A DNA stretch of 64,000 nt from Cryptococcus deneoformans JEC21 (GCF_000091045.1 NC_006680.1:888501-952500), one strand, 5' to 3'. Shown: positions 35,986-48,530, counted from the first letter of the stretch. Notes: generated by a model from the sequence alone, not told the origin. Translations and numbers: made by a program.

Positions 35986-38370
35986 ATGGACCAGCCCAAA
36001 GCCCCGCCAGCCTTGCCAATAAATACCACAGCCACCGTTTTCCATCTTCCACACCTTGCAAAACTGTCCCAACGGCCGCCGCTACCAGCACCGCCCCTTT
36101 CGTCCAGCGATACCGACAAAGAAACCGCCGGCATAATGGGTCTCGTCGCAAGAGGCGGTAAGGAGGTCTGGCGCAGAAGCCTCGGTGGTCTCTGGACCAC
36201 GGAGTCCAGGCCCAAAGACGATCTTTCCTCCCGGTCCTCCCGTCGAGCAAGTGTCGATTCCGCCCTTTCCACTGGATCCAGGACCAAGAGCCTCCTTTGC
36301 GCCCAGTCCGTCGATACCTCATCCATCCTCTATCCGACACTCACCGTCCATCCCCCACCGGTCCCGCACAACATTTTGATAGTCTCCCTTGCCCATGTCC
36401 CTTCTGCCCCGCAAACGCTCAGCAATGACGAGCTTTTCCAAATCGTGCTGCGGAGACTGGAGCCGTGGGTTGGCGAAGAGGGCGAGGGCGGATACGTTTT
36501 GATTATCCTTTCGGCGGAAAGATCGCCAGAAGAAAAGATGGCATTCGATGACAAATACAAGGCAGAAGCACGTAAGCTGCCTGGAGTAGCATGGTGGATC
36601 TGGAAGTGGAAGCGTCTCCCCCGCAAGTACGTATAAAAGGCCGTCGAATTCTCGTCGTTGGTTGACTTTTGCCTCAGGTATCGAAAGAATGTCAAACGAC
36701 TTGTTCGTAATTTGCCTTATTCCGCAAAGCCCTGATTGATTTGTGTCCCATGTAGTACATTATCCATCCATCCTATTTCACTCGTTGTAAGTTGATACTT
36801 CCGCTGCCCCTACTTCATGTGTCCCGAATCCGAAGCAACTTCCAGCAAGTTAAAGCTTGTGGGATATGGCTCCATTCCTCATTACACCTCTTGTTAAGTA
36901 CTTCACTAACGTTATCACCTAGCTCTCCTCCCATTCATAGTACCTTTGCTTTCGCCTAAATCCTACTCCAAGCTCTACCCCGTCCCGTCCCTGTTGGCGC
37001 TCTACTATGAGTACGGGGTCACACTCAAAGGCATCGACATCACTCTCCCGGTGCTCGAAGCCGAATCCCAAGCCCTCAAAGGCGATCCCGACCTCCTCTC
37101 GTTCGCCCTCACCCTTTCTCAAGTCCCGTTAGGAGAAGTCTCGAGACCAATGTTTAACCGGTCTTCTAGTAGTCAAAGCTCCTCACTTTGGGGGCTTCAG
37201 GCCCTCTCCTCAGTGGTTAGTACGGCGGCGTCTTACGTCGGCCTCTCCCGTACTAGCTTCAACGACTCTGCTGAGCGCCGCAGGGTCGTTGCGAGTGAGG
37301 GGTACTGGAAACGGGACTTGACCGCCTTGGTGGACGAATGCGGAGGTAAGGTCCCTCCTCTCTTGCTCACCTTGAGTAGAGTGATCCTGAGTGCGGGAAT
37401 TTCCACCGAAGGGATCTTCAGGAGGGCTTCCAACGTAAGTTTTTCTTCCTGTATACGGTATGTTGGAGTTTAAAACACTGACTTCGTTTTAGTCACGCCA
37501 CTTGGAGCTCCTTGTCGCCTTACTCTCGCTCCCTCTTGAAGATCAGGGGAACCCCTCTTGGTTCCAGCTCGCCCACGCGGATCCTCTGTTGCCCCCCAAG
37601 ATTCTCTGCAAGTTCCTAGCCGAGCTTGCTTCTCCTATCCTCCGATCCGAACTCTACGACGTGATCCGTTCCATCGTAGAGCCTGGGGAGTAAGTCATCT
37701 CTTGTTTGTCTTTGGGTTTTTGCACACACTAACCAAACTTCCATTCAGCATCAAGGAACGCCTCTTCCCCCTCCTCCCTCCCTCCCACATCCTCATTCTA
37801 CATTACTTGACCTATGTCCTCCACCGCCTGACCGCATTCGAGGATTCCACCAAGATGAACGCCCTCAACTTGGCCATCGTCGTCGCCCCCACCCTCATCT
37901 CCGGCCCTGACCCGCTTGAGGACGCCGGTATGTGTCTTGAGTCTGGCAAGAAGCTCCCTTTGGCGATGCTTGTGGCCGCGGGCAAGGCCCCGGAGGAGAG
38001 CGTCAAGGGTAAGGAGGTAGAGACGTCAGGCCAGGGGACGGTAGTGGGGATGCTGGAGTTGTGGATTAGGGAGTACCCCTCCGTCTCTGGCGACCTCGTT
38101 CCCGAGAAAATGGTCTGTCCTGTCTCTCCTGCTGGCCTTGCGGCTGCTGCCAAGCGAAAAGAGGCGGGCGAGCGCCGATCCATTGGGGAGAGGGAGTCTT
38201 ATCCCAAGGCGAGAAAGCGGAGGAGTGGTTCCGTGAGGAATTCTTTCCTCGGTGCCTTATTCGCTGGGTCTGGTGGGAACAAGGAGAGCAGTGGGATGGA
38301 GGACGCGGTCGAGGTTCGGGAGGGTGTTGTTGGTGGTCCTTCTTCTGGCTCTGGTTCTTCTCCTTCCTGA
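35986..38370 (+). CDS. Sec14-like / RhoGAP protein (p50RhoGAP type)
   Basis: Six exons (35986-36626, 36678-36702, 36756-36786, 36923-37434, 37493-37689, 37749-38370) give 675 residues. Two exons are only 25 and 31 nt. A disordered N-terminus is followed by a CRAL-TRIO/Sec14-like domain with HNILIVSLAHVPSAP, YVLIILSAERSPEEKMAFD, RLYIIHPSYFTRSLLPFIVP and LLSPKSYSKLYPVPSL. The RhoGAP domain follows: PPLLLTLSRVILSAGISTEG, the arginine finger in GIFRRASN (Arg399), then LPPKILCKFLAELASPILRS and MNALNLAIVVAPTLIS. Human ARHGAP1 has the same order. It likely switches off a Rho/Cdc42 GTPase at membranes. The C-terminus is basic and Ser-rich. Introns were placed to restore the Sec14-like core. Confidence 0.9.
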
Positions 38371-40675
38371 ACTGGCTCAGTTCTGTTGCCGGGCAACTGG
38401 ACATTTTTCTTGCCCTTTTTTTGCTTTCCTTCCCTCTTTCTTCACCTTCCCTCCTTTCTATGGACATTTCCATCGTCATCAATCATCAGTGCGCTTCATT
38501 GTGTGTATTCAGTATAGTCTTGTAAAACTTGTTGTAATCGTAACGTTTTTGACCATTATCTGTATCATTTTCTGTTATTTAAGTGCCGTAATATGTATGA
38601 TCTTACAAAGGATACAGGTTGTCGAACGATGGGAAGTTAAATAATTTATGGCCGTATATGTACAGCAGTCCGACGTACAGGACATCATCCCACGGCGAGC
38701 ATATGTTCTTTCTTCTCGTCGATGGGTCTCTTCACGCCCACCCCCGCCTTTTTCAAGAGTTGAAAAGCAGGTCAGTCGGCAGATAATAAGAGCGTGTGCT
38801 AATTCAAAGAAGTAGACGAGACAGACGGGGTCAAGGTAAGGCGTGAGTTGGTAGGCGTAGAAACGAAGAATTTCTGTTTCATGGGAGCTATCTTATCAAG
38901 CCCTGAAAGAAGATCGTAGCCACGATTAAGGTCATCATGGTGGTCAAGTATGATGATGGTTATCTTCTGCTCTTTAAAATTCAGATTTCATGTTTGTCCA
39001 CTTTTTAATAACATAAAATGAGAGGTGAAAACATGAACAGAGTGACGAAGAGAGTTGACTTCTTGATTTTAAGTTGTCGTTGGTTGTCGTGAGTCACCCT
39101 ACCTTTTATTACACACCCGTTCGGTCCTTCATTCCTTGGCCATAGGTAATCCGTTCACCGATGATCTGCGAACAGCCAGTCGATCGGCGGTCTGTAGCCA
39201 TCAATCATCAGTCACCTGTAGTCGTCATAATAATCACTGGGGCGAATTATTCATGTGTTCCCTGCTGCGTTTAAGGTTGGGGAAATTCATAAGGAGGGAA
39301 GAAGTATTTATTATATGTACTTAGCACATCATATAAAATATAACAGAACCGTTCAACGGCCGCCTATTCCATTAATTCATCGTTTCCTATTACTGATCGC
39401 TATTGGCTGCGTGCTATCATCTAATCCCGGGTTAATCGCCGACTGCTCAATCAGGCTTCTCGTATCCGAAGAAGATCATGCCGTTTTCCTCTTTCCTTCG
39501 TTCTGCCTTCTGTTGTTCTCCCGTCTTCTTCTTCACTTTTCTCGGCTTCGTCCATTTGCCGGCCGCATGACCATTGATCTGGGCAGCATGAAGCGTGTTG
39601 CATCTTGTAATACGTGGCGATAGATGATGGCCGTCTGCTTGGTGCCTCGTGCTTCATGCATGATCTGGTCAAGTTGCATGGCATGCGTCATACGACTTGG
39701 TTGACCGTCGTCGATCGACGATCTTAGATCTCGAGGGGGTTAGAAAAAAAAGGGGACCTGCGGCTACTCACGACCGAAGATTGGGCAACGGACGGAGACG
39801 GAGACAAGTGATTGTACGTTATTATCGCCGCATATCAGAGATCAGAGATCGGCGTTTTTATTGTTCAACTTATCTCGTCCGAGGAGACGCAACGAGGAGG
39901 TTGAGAGTTGAGAAAGCTGACGACTGAGAAGATGAAAATCTGATCTGCTCGGTCAACCAAAGTAATGTGGCATTCCATCCTCTGTCGTACCATGCCAAGT
40001 ATTGCGGAATATCATGTGCAGAACGAATGAATGAAGATACCGTTGTCATGTTGCCGCAGCTCTAAACTCTGTCGATCTGCCGTCTCATGCATGAGCCGGC
40101 TTCATTACTGCGCTCTTTCACTCCCAACAAGTGGTGATCGTGGTCGATCAAGCACCATACATGTTCAGAGCGAAGGGGGTTCTCGTTACCAGAATAGACA
40201 AACCGCCAGCCGCCAGTGCCGCGTAACTCACGAGAGCAGCCACGACGTACTATCATCATTCAGTTATCTCCGTCCTATTATTATCGACCTTCCGTAATAA
40301 TTTGTACACAGCATTCATCATTGATCTGTATGCAAATGATTCTTCAGGCTCCAGTTTGACAACAAAGACATTACGTAGTACTTATTCTCATAGCGGACGG
40401 AAGACGTTGTTGTAAATGCAAACCTCCTCCTAACTCATCAAACGTACATACAACAATCGAAGTAAGGACAGATTTGCTGAATGCCGCCATGCAAGTTAAT
40501 CAGTCTGTGCCTTATCGTTAAATGTGAGCAAGTGACAGGAGACAGGGAGGCGAAGATTTGCTATACAGCCTACAATCTTCTTGGCACGGTCTAGCCCTAG
40601 ATCAACAGGTGCTCGTCCAGTCAGTCAGTCGACGAGATACGGGTGTGTGTGGTGTGCGGTTGATCGCCTTCTGCC
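38371..40675. other. Gene-poor block, left part
   Basis: This starts with the 3' UTR of the RhoGAP gene. A possible short minus-strand coding piece (KKAGVGVKRPIDEKKEHM, then a stop) lies at about 38690-38765, but I could not build a full gene around it. The rest is AT-rich with scattered short frames and no domain. Confidence 0.5.
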
Positions 40676-41092
40676 ATGCGCTTTGTCTTCTTCGAATTCG
40701 AATTTGTGTTGTGGCTGGTGGCACTCCTTGTACTTTTCTATCACAAGATTGCGGCAGCACAAGTGGTGCCTGCGATACCGACGTGCATTCTCACTTATGA
40801 GTGGGGTCTATTGCCATTGACAATGCCAGAGAGACCCCAAAAATATCAATTCAGCATAGTACATGGGCATGGGTCCGGTAATACAATTAATAGTAGTGGC
40901 AGCAGTAGTCAGGGTCCTCCGACCTTCAAGTGCAATGTGCCCAATGCTTTTCTCACCACTCGCCACCATCATGTGTCCAGTATCCAAACACTAGTGGAAA
41001 ATAGTAGATCTCGTTACTCGATGACTCACAAAATTGAAGCTCACTGGTGGCTACATTCTTTGAGCGCTTTCGTTTCAAAAACAGTGCAGTAA
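40676..41092 (+). CDS. Possible small secreted protein (138 codons), doubtful
   Basis: An uninterrupted frame runs from an ATG at 40676 to a stop at 41092. It begins MRFVFFEFEFVLWLVALLVL, with a hydrophobic core and an AAA-Q site that looks like a signal peptide cleavage point near residues 28-29. The rest is Ser/His-rich, with no domain and three Cys at most. It stands alone in a gene-poor block and has no intron, unlike most genes here. It may be a chance frame. Confidence 0.22.
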   Translation: MRFVFFEFEFVLWLVALLVLFYHKIAAAQVVPAIPTCILTYEWGLLPLTMPERPQKYQFSIVHGHGSGNTINSSGSSSQGPPTFKCNVPNAFLTTRHHHVSSIQTLVENSRSRYSMTHKIEAHWWLHSLSAFVSKTVQ

Positions 41093-44000
41093 AAATGGAG
41101 GAGAGCACCCACCGAAGACAAAGGCTCCAAGAACGATTCCGGGTGGTATGACGTCGACGATCGACGGTCGCCGAAGGAGGTGTTACGCGGAGAAGAGAGG
41201 TCATTATTAAGGCTTATCCAGGCTTCATACTCAAAGACAAAAGAGTGGGATAAAGGCAGATTATGCACTTTATTAGCCAAAGCAGCAATTATTTAGCGCC
41301 AATCAGAAACATCGTTAGTAACAATTAAAGACTAATTAAAATGTATGCCTGAATGGTATTAAACGTCGCAATTGCGTACGACGATGACCTTGTTTGCTGC
41401 ATGCCAACGGCTTCATATTTCCTTGTACAGTACGTATGACAAGTATTATCGCCCTGCACCCTGCTTGTCGCCTGCCGCCAGCGTATTGACCACGTGATTA
41501 TGCCTCTTGACCCATGATTGCTGTCCGAGAGCATACATACCAACCAAATAATCCCAACAAATTTTTATATTATTATTGTTGCTGTAAATCACCGTCGTTC
41601 GCTACAAAGAAGAACGCACAGGTGATGAGGTATTACGTATGTATGTTTGGAGCTTGGACGGCACCATCTCTCTCGCTCACTAGTCGTCTTTCTTCATGAA
41701 GACGACAATTACAAATCCGCCCCTGAAAGAAAAAAGGATTATTAAGCCTTCACATGTATGAAGATCTTGTGGGTGTGATACAGATCTATCACTCGAGTAA
41801 GCCATCATAGCGCAGCGCATCTCGCACCACCACCACGATGGGATGATGAAGTTCGAATTCGCACTCTGTTGTACGACTACGTTTTTTATCACCAATCATG
41901 AAATGTGCCGTGTGGTGTCAGACCCCAGTAAATGCTAGGCTCGACACATGGAACTTCGTGCCTCGTCGGAGACGAGCCAATGTCCGTCGAGAGGCTTGTG
42001 TCGAGCCTAATTAAGTAAATGCCACTTCGTACTAGTTGATAGAGGACGACAGATTGTTGCGATGGTCGTAACGAAGGTGTGAGCCGCAGCGGTCGACAGA
42101 ATGTTAGAACCACGATGTTCCTGGGCGATTCATTGGTTTTTGGCAAACAATATTTGGTGATGCGTCGATCTTCCAAGCTGATGAATGAATGCGAAGATGT
42201 TATATATGCACGTGAAAAGGAAGTCAGTTGTTGACGCCGCATAATCAAGCTGTTGTGCGACCTTCTTTTTTGTGAAGACTGCTCCGGCATATCAGGTTTT
42301 TCTGTTATTCGGAGATGCCATCGAAGCTACAACACAGCGTGCAATGGGTAGACGGTAAGGGATAGAACAAGGAATGATGGCGTCGTATTTGCAATAAATC
42401 GTTGTAAGTCAGGAGAAATGGTAGAAGATAGAAGGAAGCATAGGTTGCAGAGGCTTTATTTAACCCGAAATCAGAGGAGTATTCTGCTGGAAATAAAAAA
42501 AATGAAGACAACGATGCCGCAAGCGGCGAGTCGTAACCCGTACCTGTGAGTCTGTCACCCAGCCGCCAACTAAGCGGCGTATCACGAGCGGCTCTTAGCA
42601 TTTTCGCCTGTACATCTTCTTTCACCCCTCGATCTTGCTCGTCTTGCCCGCGTCCCCTTTCCCCATCCCCAATTGCGGGCCCCACTGTGTCTTCTTCGGC
42701 GAGCTCGAATAGAGAATAGAGAAAATCCTCACCACTTCGTGTTGCATCCCTTAAGGTGGGGTGATGAGGCAGGTAGTAGTCGGTGGCGTAGGTAATTTAA
42801 ATAAGATCGGTAAACGTATGTAGTAAGAGTTGAGATATATACGTCTAATACATATGAGAATTGATCCTTATATGGGAGATCTTTGAAAGCGTATGGAGAG
42901 ATTTTTATACAATCCAGCCATGCTCTCTATGTGGTCTGTCTCCCTTCCTTCAACTTGCTTCCTTTCCGCCGCAAACATTCTATCTTTTAATGTTGGGACC
43001 CTACTATTGATGCATCTGGACAGGATACAGTGGTAGAGTGCAGCATCGTGCTTTGTAGAAAGCTCGTCTCCGACAGTGAGATACATGACATGTAGGTCAA
43101 GGAGGATAAGCAGGGAAAACTGCAAAAGACTGTTAATAAACCCGACGACGGCATCTTGATGAAGGCTGGAGGCGAAGAGCAAAGAGAAGAGAGGAAGGAA
43201 GTAGGAAGAGGTTAGGATCTTCACAGTACAAATACATACTGCATAGTATCTCTCTGGCTTCTGGACTTTTTCAGTCTCTTTTTCTTACCCAGTCAGTATG
43301 TGATGACTTTGACAACGCAAACAAGCGATGGTTGACGCGTGGACGGGTACCGAACGACACAATAAGCGCCGTTGTTTGGAGCAAGTTATGAGTTGTGAGA
43401 TAGTCAGCAAAAGTAAAGCGGATCCGACTGGATGAAGTCTGGCCAAGAAAGAAAGAAGAGGAGAAAAATGGGAATGAAACGAAAAAAGCAATAACACATG
43501 GGTTAACGACGAAGAAAAACGAGAATGGTAAGAAACGCGAAACCGCCCGATCGCGTAGAGTTGCCCAATATCAAAGAAGCGCCGGCGTCGGGCGAGGGCG
43601 CTATGCCGCATCTCCCGTTGCTTGCATGTGGGAGACGTGATATGCGTACTATGTGGCGAAGAGAAGGGTTCACATAGCTAGAAATTTCGATTCAGTTGCA
43701 ACAGCTTCTACAAGTTTCGACGAAGCGATGTACTTGGAAAGCTCCTTTCCTTGACTGCAAGCCGAGTAAGAAAATACAAAGCGTTGGCAGTAAGCGGTCA
43801 GGTGCCGGGGGCCAGTATGCGCCAGTACCCATGACGAAAGACGAGCAAAGACTCAGGAGTCAGGAACGTAACTGTGCGCCCAGCTCTGAGAACCAAATCA
43901 CGAATCTCGAAAAAGGACAGAGAGGAACACCGGCTGCCGCTGCAAGAAAACAGGAACGGTGGAGATAAATGAGAAAGGGTCTGCTACTCAGGGCGGGCGT

Positions 44001-44681
44001 TCTATAGTCCTTAACAATGGGACCTGAAATGCGGAGTGGCAGCGAGTGGAGTGGGCAGGTGGGCCCGAAGTGAAGTGGTAAAAGTAGATGGCCTGGGTGT
44101 TAGGTGCAGAATGTTGGACGGAACAGCGGAACACACACGGAACACCGACCTGAATTGTCGAGAATTGTCGTCTTTGAAGGTGGATACTAATAATAAGCGG
44201 CCAGTAGCTGCTTCCTTCTTGAGCCGGTTGTAGAAAGCCATGTGATGATCATGGTGGGGAAGGAGGGAATAACAGCAGGTGGGGGAAAGGAGGCACGCAG
44301 GAGATAGAAGACAGAAAAAGGACTGATTATGGCTTATTAGCACTCAATGTAAGCCATGGTGACGAGCGAAATTTGCAATGGATGGTAATATGATGCCAAG
44401 TTATCTCTCTGCCTGTTTAACCTACGTTCTACCTAGCTGACTAGTTCTTGCTTTTTGATATCTGATGTAAGGATGCTGGTTGGCAGACACTTATCCGACC
44501 CTGAAATTTGTACCTCCATATTCGGCCCTCCACCCTTTTTGGCCGATTCCTGGAGCCAAGGAGAAAATAGGAAATCTAGCTTCATCTTAGCGTTCAAGTG
44601 TCGTAATCAGGACGTTCGTTTTGTACCAACCTTCCAGCGCATCGGCCAGCGACGGCATACCCCAACAGAATCACTCTTCTA
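41093..44681. other. Gene-poor block, middle part
   Basis: About 3.6 kb with no convincing gene on either strand. It contains hairpin repeat copy B (41936-42009). Frames of about 110-130 codons occur on the minus strand (for example 42305-42685) but lack domains, clean starts and splice structure. Confidence 0.5.
41936..42009. repeat. Hairpin repeat element, copy B
   Basis: The ends TAGGCTCGACACA (41936-41948) and TGTGTCGAGCCTA (41997-42009) are perfect 13-bp inverted repeats. Inside, CTCGTC-GGA-GACGAG forms a second perfect stem. The right half resembles copy A at 35658-35754. The 74-bp unit could be a very short TIR element or a structured RNA. A target-site duplication is not clear. Confidence 0.75.
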
Positions 44682-45197
44682 CAGTCGTCTTCCTCAGATC
44701 CGGAACATCACCGTGCAACGGTTTGGGGGTTCCGGATCTCGATTCTCCGGTTCTCGAGGAGGTTTGGATCGGGACAACGATAATTTAATTACGTAATGGG
44801 GCTTTTACTGGTTGCGTCACAACATATCTATGGTCAGACGGGTCAGACTCACTCAGTGTGCATGCCAGTTATTAGAAGATGATTATAGAAACTGTAGACA
44901 GATGGGACGGCAGACAGCTACGCGTCAGAAATTATTTTATAGAATGCATTCCGACCTTCAGAGGAACTCAGTTGCGCGCCTATTGATAATAGGCTCCCGG
45001 TGACTCTATGGGCCTTCCAAAAACCTATGGACTTGAGATCCGGAAGTTGGCCCCCCAAGAGGTTCCGGATCCGGATCTGCCCAAATGTCCGGATCTCAAC
45101 TGTCTGTACGGTGGCAGACAACCTGAATGCACCCAGAAGGGTTCCGGATCTGCCCAATGTCCGGATTTGAAGGTTCCGGATCTGAGGAAGACGACTG
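44682..45197. mobile_element. MITE-like element with 25-bp terminal inverted repeats and TA flanks
   Basis: The left end starts CAGTCGTCTTCC and the right end finishes GGAAGACGACTG. The two termini are perfect 25-bp inverted copies (44682-44706 and 45173-45197), with TA directly outside each end. This fits a TA target duplication as made by Tc1/mariner/pogo transposases. The roughly 516-bp interior has no transposase frame. TCCGGATC/GATCCGGA words are clustered next to the termini, including two copies of a motif reading TCCGGATCTGCCCAA and then TGTCCGGAT. They may be transposase binding sites. It is probably non-autonomous. Confidence 0.8.
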
Positions 45198-48100
45198 TAT
45201 TTCGACAATCTCATTTCTCGCAGTTGTAATTAATAAATTTCCAGTTTAATCTCCTATATACAACGTATTTCATAATCATCATCATCTGGCCTGTGCTATT
45301 CTGTTGATCTACTAGGCGCAACACCTGGCAGACAATATATCCGGTCCCCCATTTCATCCTTATTCGCCCTTTATCACGTCGAGTTCGGCCTAGTGCGACT
45401 CATTCCAAGGATACAAGTTATCGACACCAGTTCACAATATCCGTCATCCATCAACTTCAAATAGCAACGGGATCCCCACTTCGGCTGCCTTGCACAAGCA
45501 GTAACCTCCCATCCAAGCTTCTACGACCTCATACTCGTCGCTGGTCGCATCTAATTCTTCATTCTCCTCCCAACGTTCCCATACCGTCCTCTCGTCTCCG
45601 CAGTCCCTGTATCAGTCATTTGTTAACATTGTGAGCAAGGATTAGTGGTGCGAACAACTTAATTGGCGAAGAAGTCAGGTACGTAATTCAAGACTCTATT
45701 TATCCATTCCTTTGACTGTGTCATGGCATGTGGATTGTGTTCGCTGGTTCTTCTGCTTGTCAATTATTATGGCATTGGCAGAAACCCGAAGGAGGGCTGG
45801 GGTCACTCAGCATAGAGAGGGCGCCATTTCTACCCCACGAATTGCGGCCATATCGTTGAGATAGATACCGGAATTTGAAAATTATTATTCTCTTATCACG
45901 GAGCTCTCTCGAAGACGTTCCTGGAAGCTTCTTCCAGTTGGATGCTTGGGCGTGTTTATTCTTCCTTTTATATCCCCTTCCATCCTTTCTGCCTGTCCCT
46001 CCTTTTATGCTGTGGGAAGCAAAAGCATGGATTTCAACCTGCCCCTCGCCGTTCTTCTCCTTTATCGGCCTCTTTATGTGGTCGGTTTGGGCGGCGGCGC
46101 TCAAGCCTAAGACCTGACCTCCATTATACTGTTGTAGGCACTTACCTTACTAGCTTGTCGGCGTGATGAGTTGGAAGGGATAGCATTGTTGCGTGGCGTT
46201 TAGCAGGAAGTTGCCGATAGAGATGCTGCAAAGAGGACTGGATGGGTGAATTGGCCAGCACAGCTGGCGACTGTCCCGTGGTGTTCTTTTCGTTTTATCT
46301 ATCCTTATCCCTGTATATTTCTGTAAAGAGTGTAACTGATTGACATCGACTAGCTAGTTGTGCTACATTCTACGTAAAGAAAATTGTGTACATCGAATCT
46401 GTGATCTGCGAAGATCGTAATCCAGACCTAGAGACAGAGAGCAGTACGTGAATGGCACTGCTTATTGTCTAATTCAGTTCTATTTGGAAGTGCACAGTAT
46501 GCTAACGGGGTACCAGACATCCTTTGTTGTATAGGACACCTTGAAGGAAACGTTTTGACCGGTGTGCGAGGTTTTCGGGGCCTCGTATATCTCGATCGTG
46601 AGTACAGGTCACTGCATCCATCTCTATCTGCGCGCGTTTTCCCGCTCTTGTGTTTCGTTTTGATGATATGAAAGTGGTCCAAGCGTGCCGATTCATGTTG
46701 AGGAGTTGTGGGTCAGCTGAGAGAATGTCAGCATCGTCCCCGCAATGTCAAGGCGCGTGGACGCGTGTTTGTTGTAGAGAAGCTTGGTGCTCAGCTGCAA
46801 CTGGAAGCCGGCGCGCGGATGGGTTGCCATTATGGTCTGACCTATGAAGACTAGGGCCACAGTTAGGTCCACCAAGACCGGCAATCGGCTCGATCATCCA
46901 ATGCCTGCGTACTTCGTTAGTTATGATATAGTCTTCGAGCAAAAAGCTGAGAAGTTTCTCCTTTCCTACGCTCTGCGCGCAGCCTCGGTGTTGAATCTGG
47001 AGCGCATGACTTTGGAAGTGTCGGCGACAATTGATTTTTTGAGAGCTTTGGGGTCAAGAGCAGGTTACGATGGGAACAGCAAGGATCAATCACGTTGGTA
47101 CCGGCTTGTCTGCAGCCTGGGCCGACCACTTTACCGCGCGCATACGTCGTTGGCCATCAATAGCACATACGTGCAGAATTGATCTCGATGTACATCGTCC
47201 GGCCTTTTTTTTATCTTGAGCTTCTCCTTCCTATCTTCTTATCATTATAGGCTAGATTTCTTTTCATCTTTCCTATTGCGTCTGTGGCTCCTTGTGCTAT
47301 ACACGTCCCACGATCTGTACGTTATATTCTCGTAATAGAGATCTATGGGCGTCAAGCCGCATTTCAGTTACCAGCGCCTGGTATTCGACGGCGCACGGTG
47401 ACATTTGAGATCCTTCTTTTTCTATAATCGATCTGGTTTTTTTTCTTCTGACTGATTTTATTTGCATATAATTGGGACAATGAAGCTGACATGTTGCTGC
47501 CTCAGCTCGGACAAAGAGCGAGCAGCTACTTCAACGGGAAGCTTTATAATAACGAGACAGTTGCGGATTGTAATAGGTAAGTCTTTAACTTCGATCGTTC
47601 TTTTGGCCACCACTCCACAGCGTCCAGCTGATTTGTCTTTGTTTCATTTTTTTTTCATCTCGTATGGTATCGTTCTTAGACAGAACGTTACATTAAGAAC
47701 CTGTGTAGATTTTTTTTCCCGCACAATAAGAGGTGAGTGCTTGTGACTTTCTCCCTTTGCAGCTGTCAGTCACCATTCAAGAGCTTGTTCCTCGTGTCCC
47801 GCCAACAATATTTGTGTGGTTCCATCCCTATGTTTATTTTCGTTCTCTAGTTCTCGGTCGACTATCTCTGAGTGCGTCCAAATATGGCCGCGAAAATCTT
47901 GATAGGATATTTGCTGGAATCGAAAATCAAACTTTGAACTTTATGGGGAAAGTCCCTGAAAGTGCCGGGTTTGGAAAGTGCCGGGTTTTATCGCATCCTG
48001 CATCTCAGCCGCGGATACGCGGTTCTTTCCTTTTTTTTTTTCCACCCTTGCCGCCTCGGGCTCTTTGCGCCCGTTGTTCGCCTTCGGTTATCTGCACGTG

Positions 48101-48477
48101 CTATTGAGGGAGGCGTTGTTTGCAAGTGCAAAGAGCGCGTTGTGTACGGACGACTGGGTCCGGTGGCAACGGCTATCTGAGGCTATAATATGTCGTGTCA
48201 GATGGCGAGCGGCCTTGTAAGAGGGCGCGGTTGTCACCATTCTGTTGCGAACCGTTCTCAACAATTTTTCTTTCACCTTCTTACCCTTACTTAGCTGTTC
48301 TTTTTGGGGCCGGGCTCTCAGCTTATGTTTACTTGACAACTATCAGAATTGCTGACAGGGTTTAGATATTTTTTGTCCCATTCACTCCCCCTATTCTAAA
48401 GAAAAGACGATTCCGCATCCGTCTTTTGAGATCAACCGCAGATCACTTTGCTTCTCTTCTTCAATTTCTCATCAAGC
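45198..48477. other. Gene-poor block, right part, upstream of the WOPR gene
   Basis: About 3.3 kb without a convincing gene. From about 47200 to 48477 the plus strand is rich in T/C with long T-runs, as in long fungal leaders, so part of it may be transcribed with the WOPR gene. GAAAGTGCCGGGTTT is repeated directly at about 47958-47987, next to a short CCGCGGATACGCGG hairpin-like site (about 48010-48024). Confidence 0.5.
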
Positions 48478-48530
48478 GTTAGTCCTCAATTACTTTGTCA
48501 CAGCTATCCTTTCCGACATATTCCTTTCAG
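48478..48530 (+). other. Candidate 5' UTR intron of the WOPR gene
   Basis: GTTAGT at 48478 and TTTCAG ending at 48530 define a 53-nt intron ending one base before the ATG. The donor fits the GTNNGT pattern used elsewhere here. Confidence 0.5.

Noticed and set aside
41849..41870. GTTCGAATTC, resembling a tRNA B box
   Set aside because: There is no matching A box or acceptor stem at the right distance.
42305..42685. Minus-strand 126-codon frame in the gene-poor block
   Set aside because: No domain, no signal peptide, no splice structure; length is within what chance gives in 10 kb.
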